A DNA stretch of 64,000 nt. Source: Wenyingzhuangia heitensis (lineage in GTDB: Bacteria > Bacteroidota > Bacteroidia > Flavobacteriales > Flavobacteriaceae). Shown here piece after piece: positions 63,186-64,000 of this stretch (the stretch's first letter is position 1; every line of letters begins with the position of its first letter). The DNA lies in contig NZ_JAASQL010000001.1 in assembly GCF_011762155.1 (NCBI RefSeq), positions 806,001 through 870,000 of the forward strand. The letters run 5' to 3'. The notes beneath the pieces were generated by a model. That model made no database searches, was not told where the DNA came from, and saw only the letters and a list, made by a program, of their open reading frames with translations. The position numbers and the translations under genes were made by a program.

Positions 63186-64000
63186 ATGATTTTTAAAACT
63201 ACATATGAGAAAAAAGCAGCAATTGTGACTACTGTGTTCACTGCGGTTGTATTGTTTCTGTTGTTTTTTTGTGGATTGCGATATTTAGATCCGCCAGAAG
63301 AATATGGAGTGGCTATTAATTTTGGAACTTCTGATTTTGGATCTGGAGAGCCTAAGTTAAATGAAAGCATAAAATCTAGTCCTGTAAAAGAACAAGCAAG
63401 TCCTAAACAAGAGATATCAAAGCAAAGCAACAAGCCACAAGAAAAGGTAATTACCCAAGCAACGGAAGAGGCTCCGGTTGTAAAAGCTACCAAAGAAGTT
63501 AAAGAAGTAACTCCTAAGGTGGTAGAAAAAACAAAGGTTCCTAAAAAAACAATTGAAAAAGAAGTTGCTAAAAAACCAGTACCTACACAAGAAACTCAAA
63601 ATGCATTAAACAATCTGTTTGGAAAAAAATCAGAAGGTAAAGTGGCAGAAAGCGAAGGAGATGATAAGGTGAGTGGTGTAAAAGGTTCTGAATCTGGAGA
63701 TCCTAACAGTACTAAGTATTATGGGAATGATGGATTGGGAGGTGATGGAAATTACTTGTTAAAAGGAAGACGAGTTTTGGATACACCCAAAAGAAAGCCA
63801 GATTGTAATGAAGAAGGAGTGGTTGTGGTTAGAATAGAGGTAGATGTAAATGGAAAAGTGATTGTTGCAGTGCCTGGTGTAAAAGGAACCACAAATAATA
63901 GTCCGTGTTTGTTAGAACCTGCAAAAAAAGCTGCTTTGGCGACCAAATGGAACCCCGATGGAAATGCACCTAACAAACAAGTAGGGTTAATACGTTATAA
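63186..64000 (+). CDS. TonB-like energy transducer (3' end cut by window)
   Basis: The 271 visible residues start MIFKTTYEKKAAI with one membrane span (about 13-31). A Lys/Glu/Pro-rich periplasmic linker (about 55-150, many PK, KEV and PVK units) and a Gly/Ser stretch follow. The start of a TonB C-terminal domain follows (GVVVVRIEVDVNGKV near residue 217). It should energize the outer-membrane receptors, including the SusC protein and nuclease-linked receptor seen here. The reading frame is open at the right edge. It may be specific to ExbBD of this operon. Confidence 0.88.
   Translation, partial: MIFKTTYEKKAAIVTTVFTAVVLFLLFFCGLRYLDPPEEYGVAINFGTSDFGSGEPKLNESIKSSPVKEQASPKQEISKQSNKPQEKVITQATEEAPVVKATKEVKEVTPKVVEKTKVPKKTIEKEVAKKPVPTQETQNALNNLFGKKSEGKVAESEGDDKVSGVKGSESGDPNSTKYYGNDGLGGDGNYLLKGRRVLDTPKRKPDCNEEGVVVVRIEVDVNGKVIVAVPGVKGTTNNSPCLLEPAKKAALATKWNPDGNAPNKQVGLIRY

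Overview
The window is chromosomal DNA from a marine member of the Bacteroidota, most likely family Flavobacteriaceae. The evidence is the low G+C content (about one third by eye), a SusC/SusD pair, proteins with type IX secretion (T9SS) C-terminal sorting tails, a porT gene, a TamL-type Omp85 lipoprotein, a cysteine-less AccD, an Na+/H+ antiporter (NhaB), and many copies of the Bacteroidota promoter -7 element TAnnTTTG. I saw no phage, integrase, insertion sequence or CRISPR array. Most of the window is housekeeping sequence with two accessory patches.

Layout. 1-811: truncated PiT phosphate transporter. 930-7237: tsaB, then a secreted endonuclease/exonuclease/phosphatase-fold protein, divergent across a 55-bp palindromic gap from a TonB-dependent receptor and a lipoprotein with a DUF5689 domain and two lamin-tail domains. 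I read this as a nucleic-acid foraging locus whose parts resemble a split ExeM-type extracellular nuclease. 7305-7859: redoxin. 7926-15202: glycogen operon glgA-glgC-glgB plus a GH31 alpha-glucosidase. 15372-26331: lepA, DUF2911 protein, a small T9SS-secreted protein, leuS with a large insertion, an NtrY-like histidine kinase, a ThuA-DUF1080 fusion, a crotonase and a DUF4286 protein. 26500-38002: polysaccharide-utilization patch with a secreted S1 sulfatase, a nonsense-disrupted small lipoprotein gene, a susC-susD-surface-lipoprotein operon, about 0.8 kb of non-coding and possibly decayed DNA, a tiny lipoprotein and a T9SS-exported carbohydrate-module-like protein.

38070-45012: branched-chain amino-acid operon ilvD-ilvB-ilvN-ilvC-ilvA, punctuated by hairpins. 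45363-48818: gltA, accD, fbaA. 48918-56894: tamL, an rRNA/tRNA methyltransferase, an nfu-ubiE-porT operon, a FadL-like porin and a low-complexity lipoprotein. 57008-59034: proS and a tRNA-Glu / rpsT / tRNA-Glu unit. 59123-64000: anmK, nhaB, and exbB-exbD-tonB, with tonB cut by the window end.

How it fits together: several outer-membrane uptake systems (the nuclease-linked TonB receptor and SusCD) depend on TonB/ExbBD energization, whose genes close the window. Secreted enzymes leave through the T9SS (PorT) or the lipoprotein export route. Imported sugars can be stored as glycogen. The most distinctive observations are the palindrome-separated nuclease/TonB locus, the E-to-stop lipoprotein pseudogene, the EF-hand loop in NhaB, the double dyad at the gltA promoter, and the ribosomal protein S20 gene between two identical tRNA-Glu genes.
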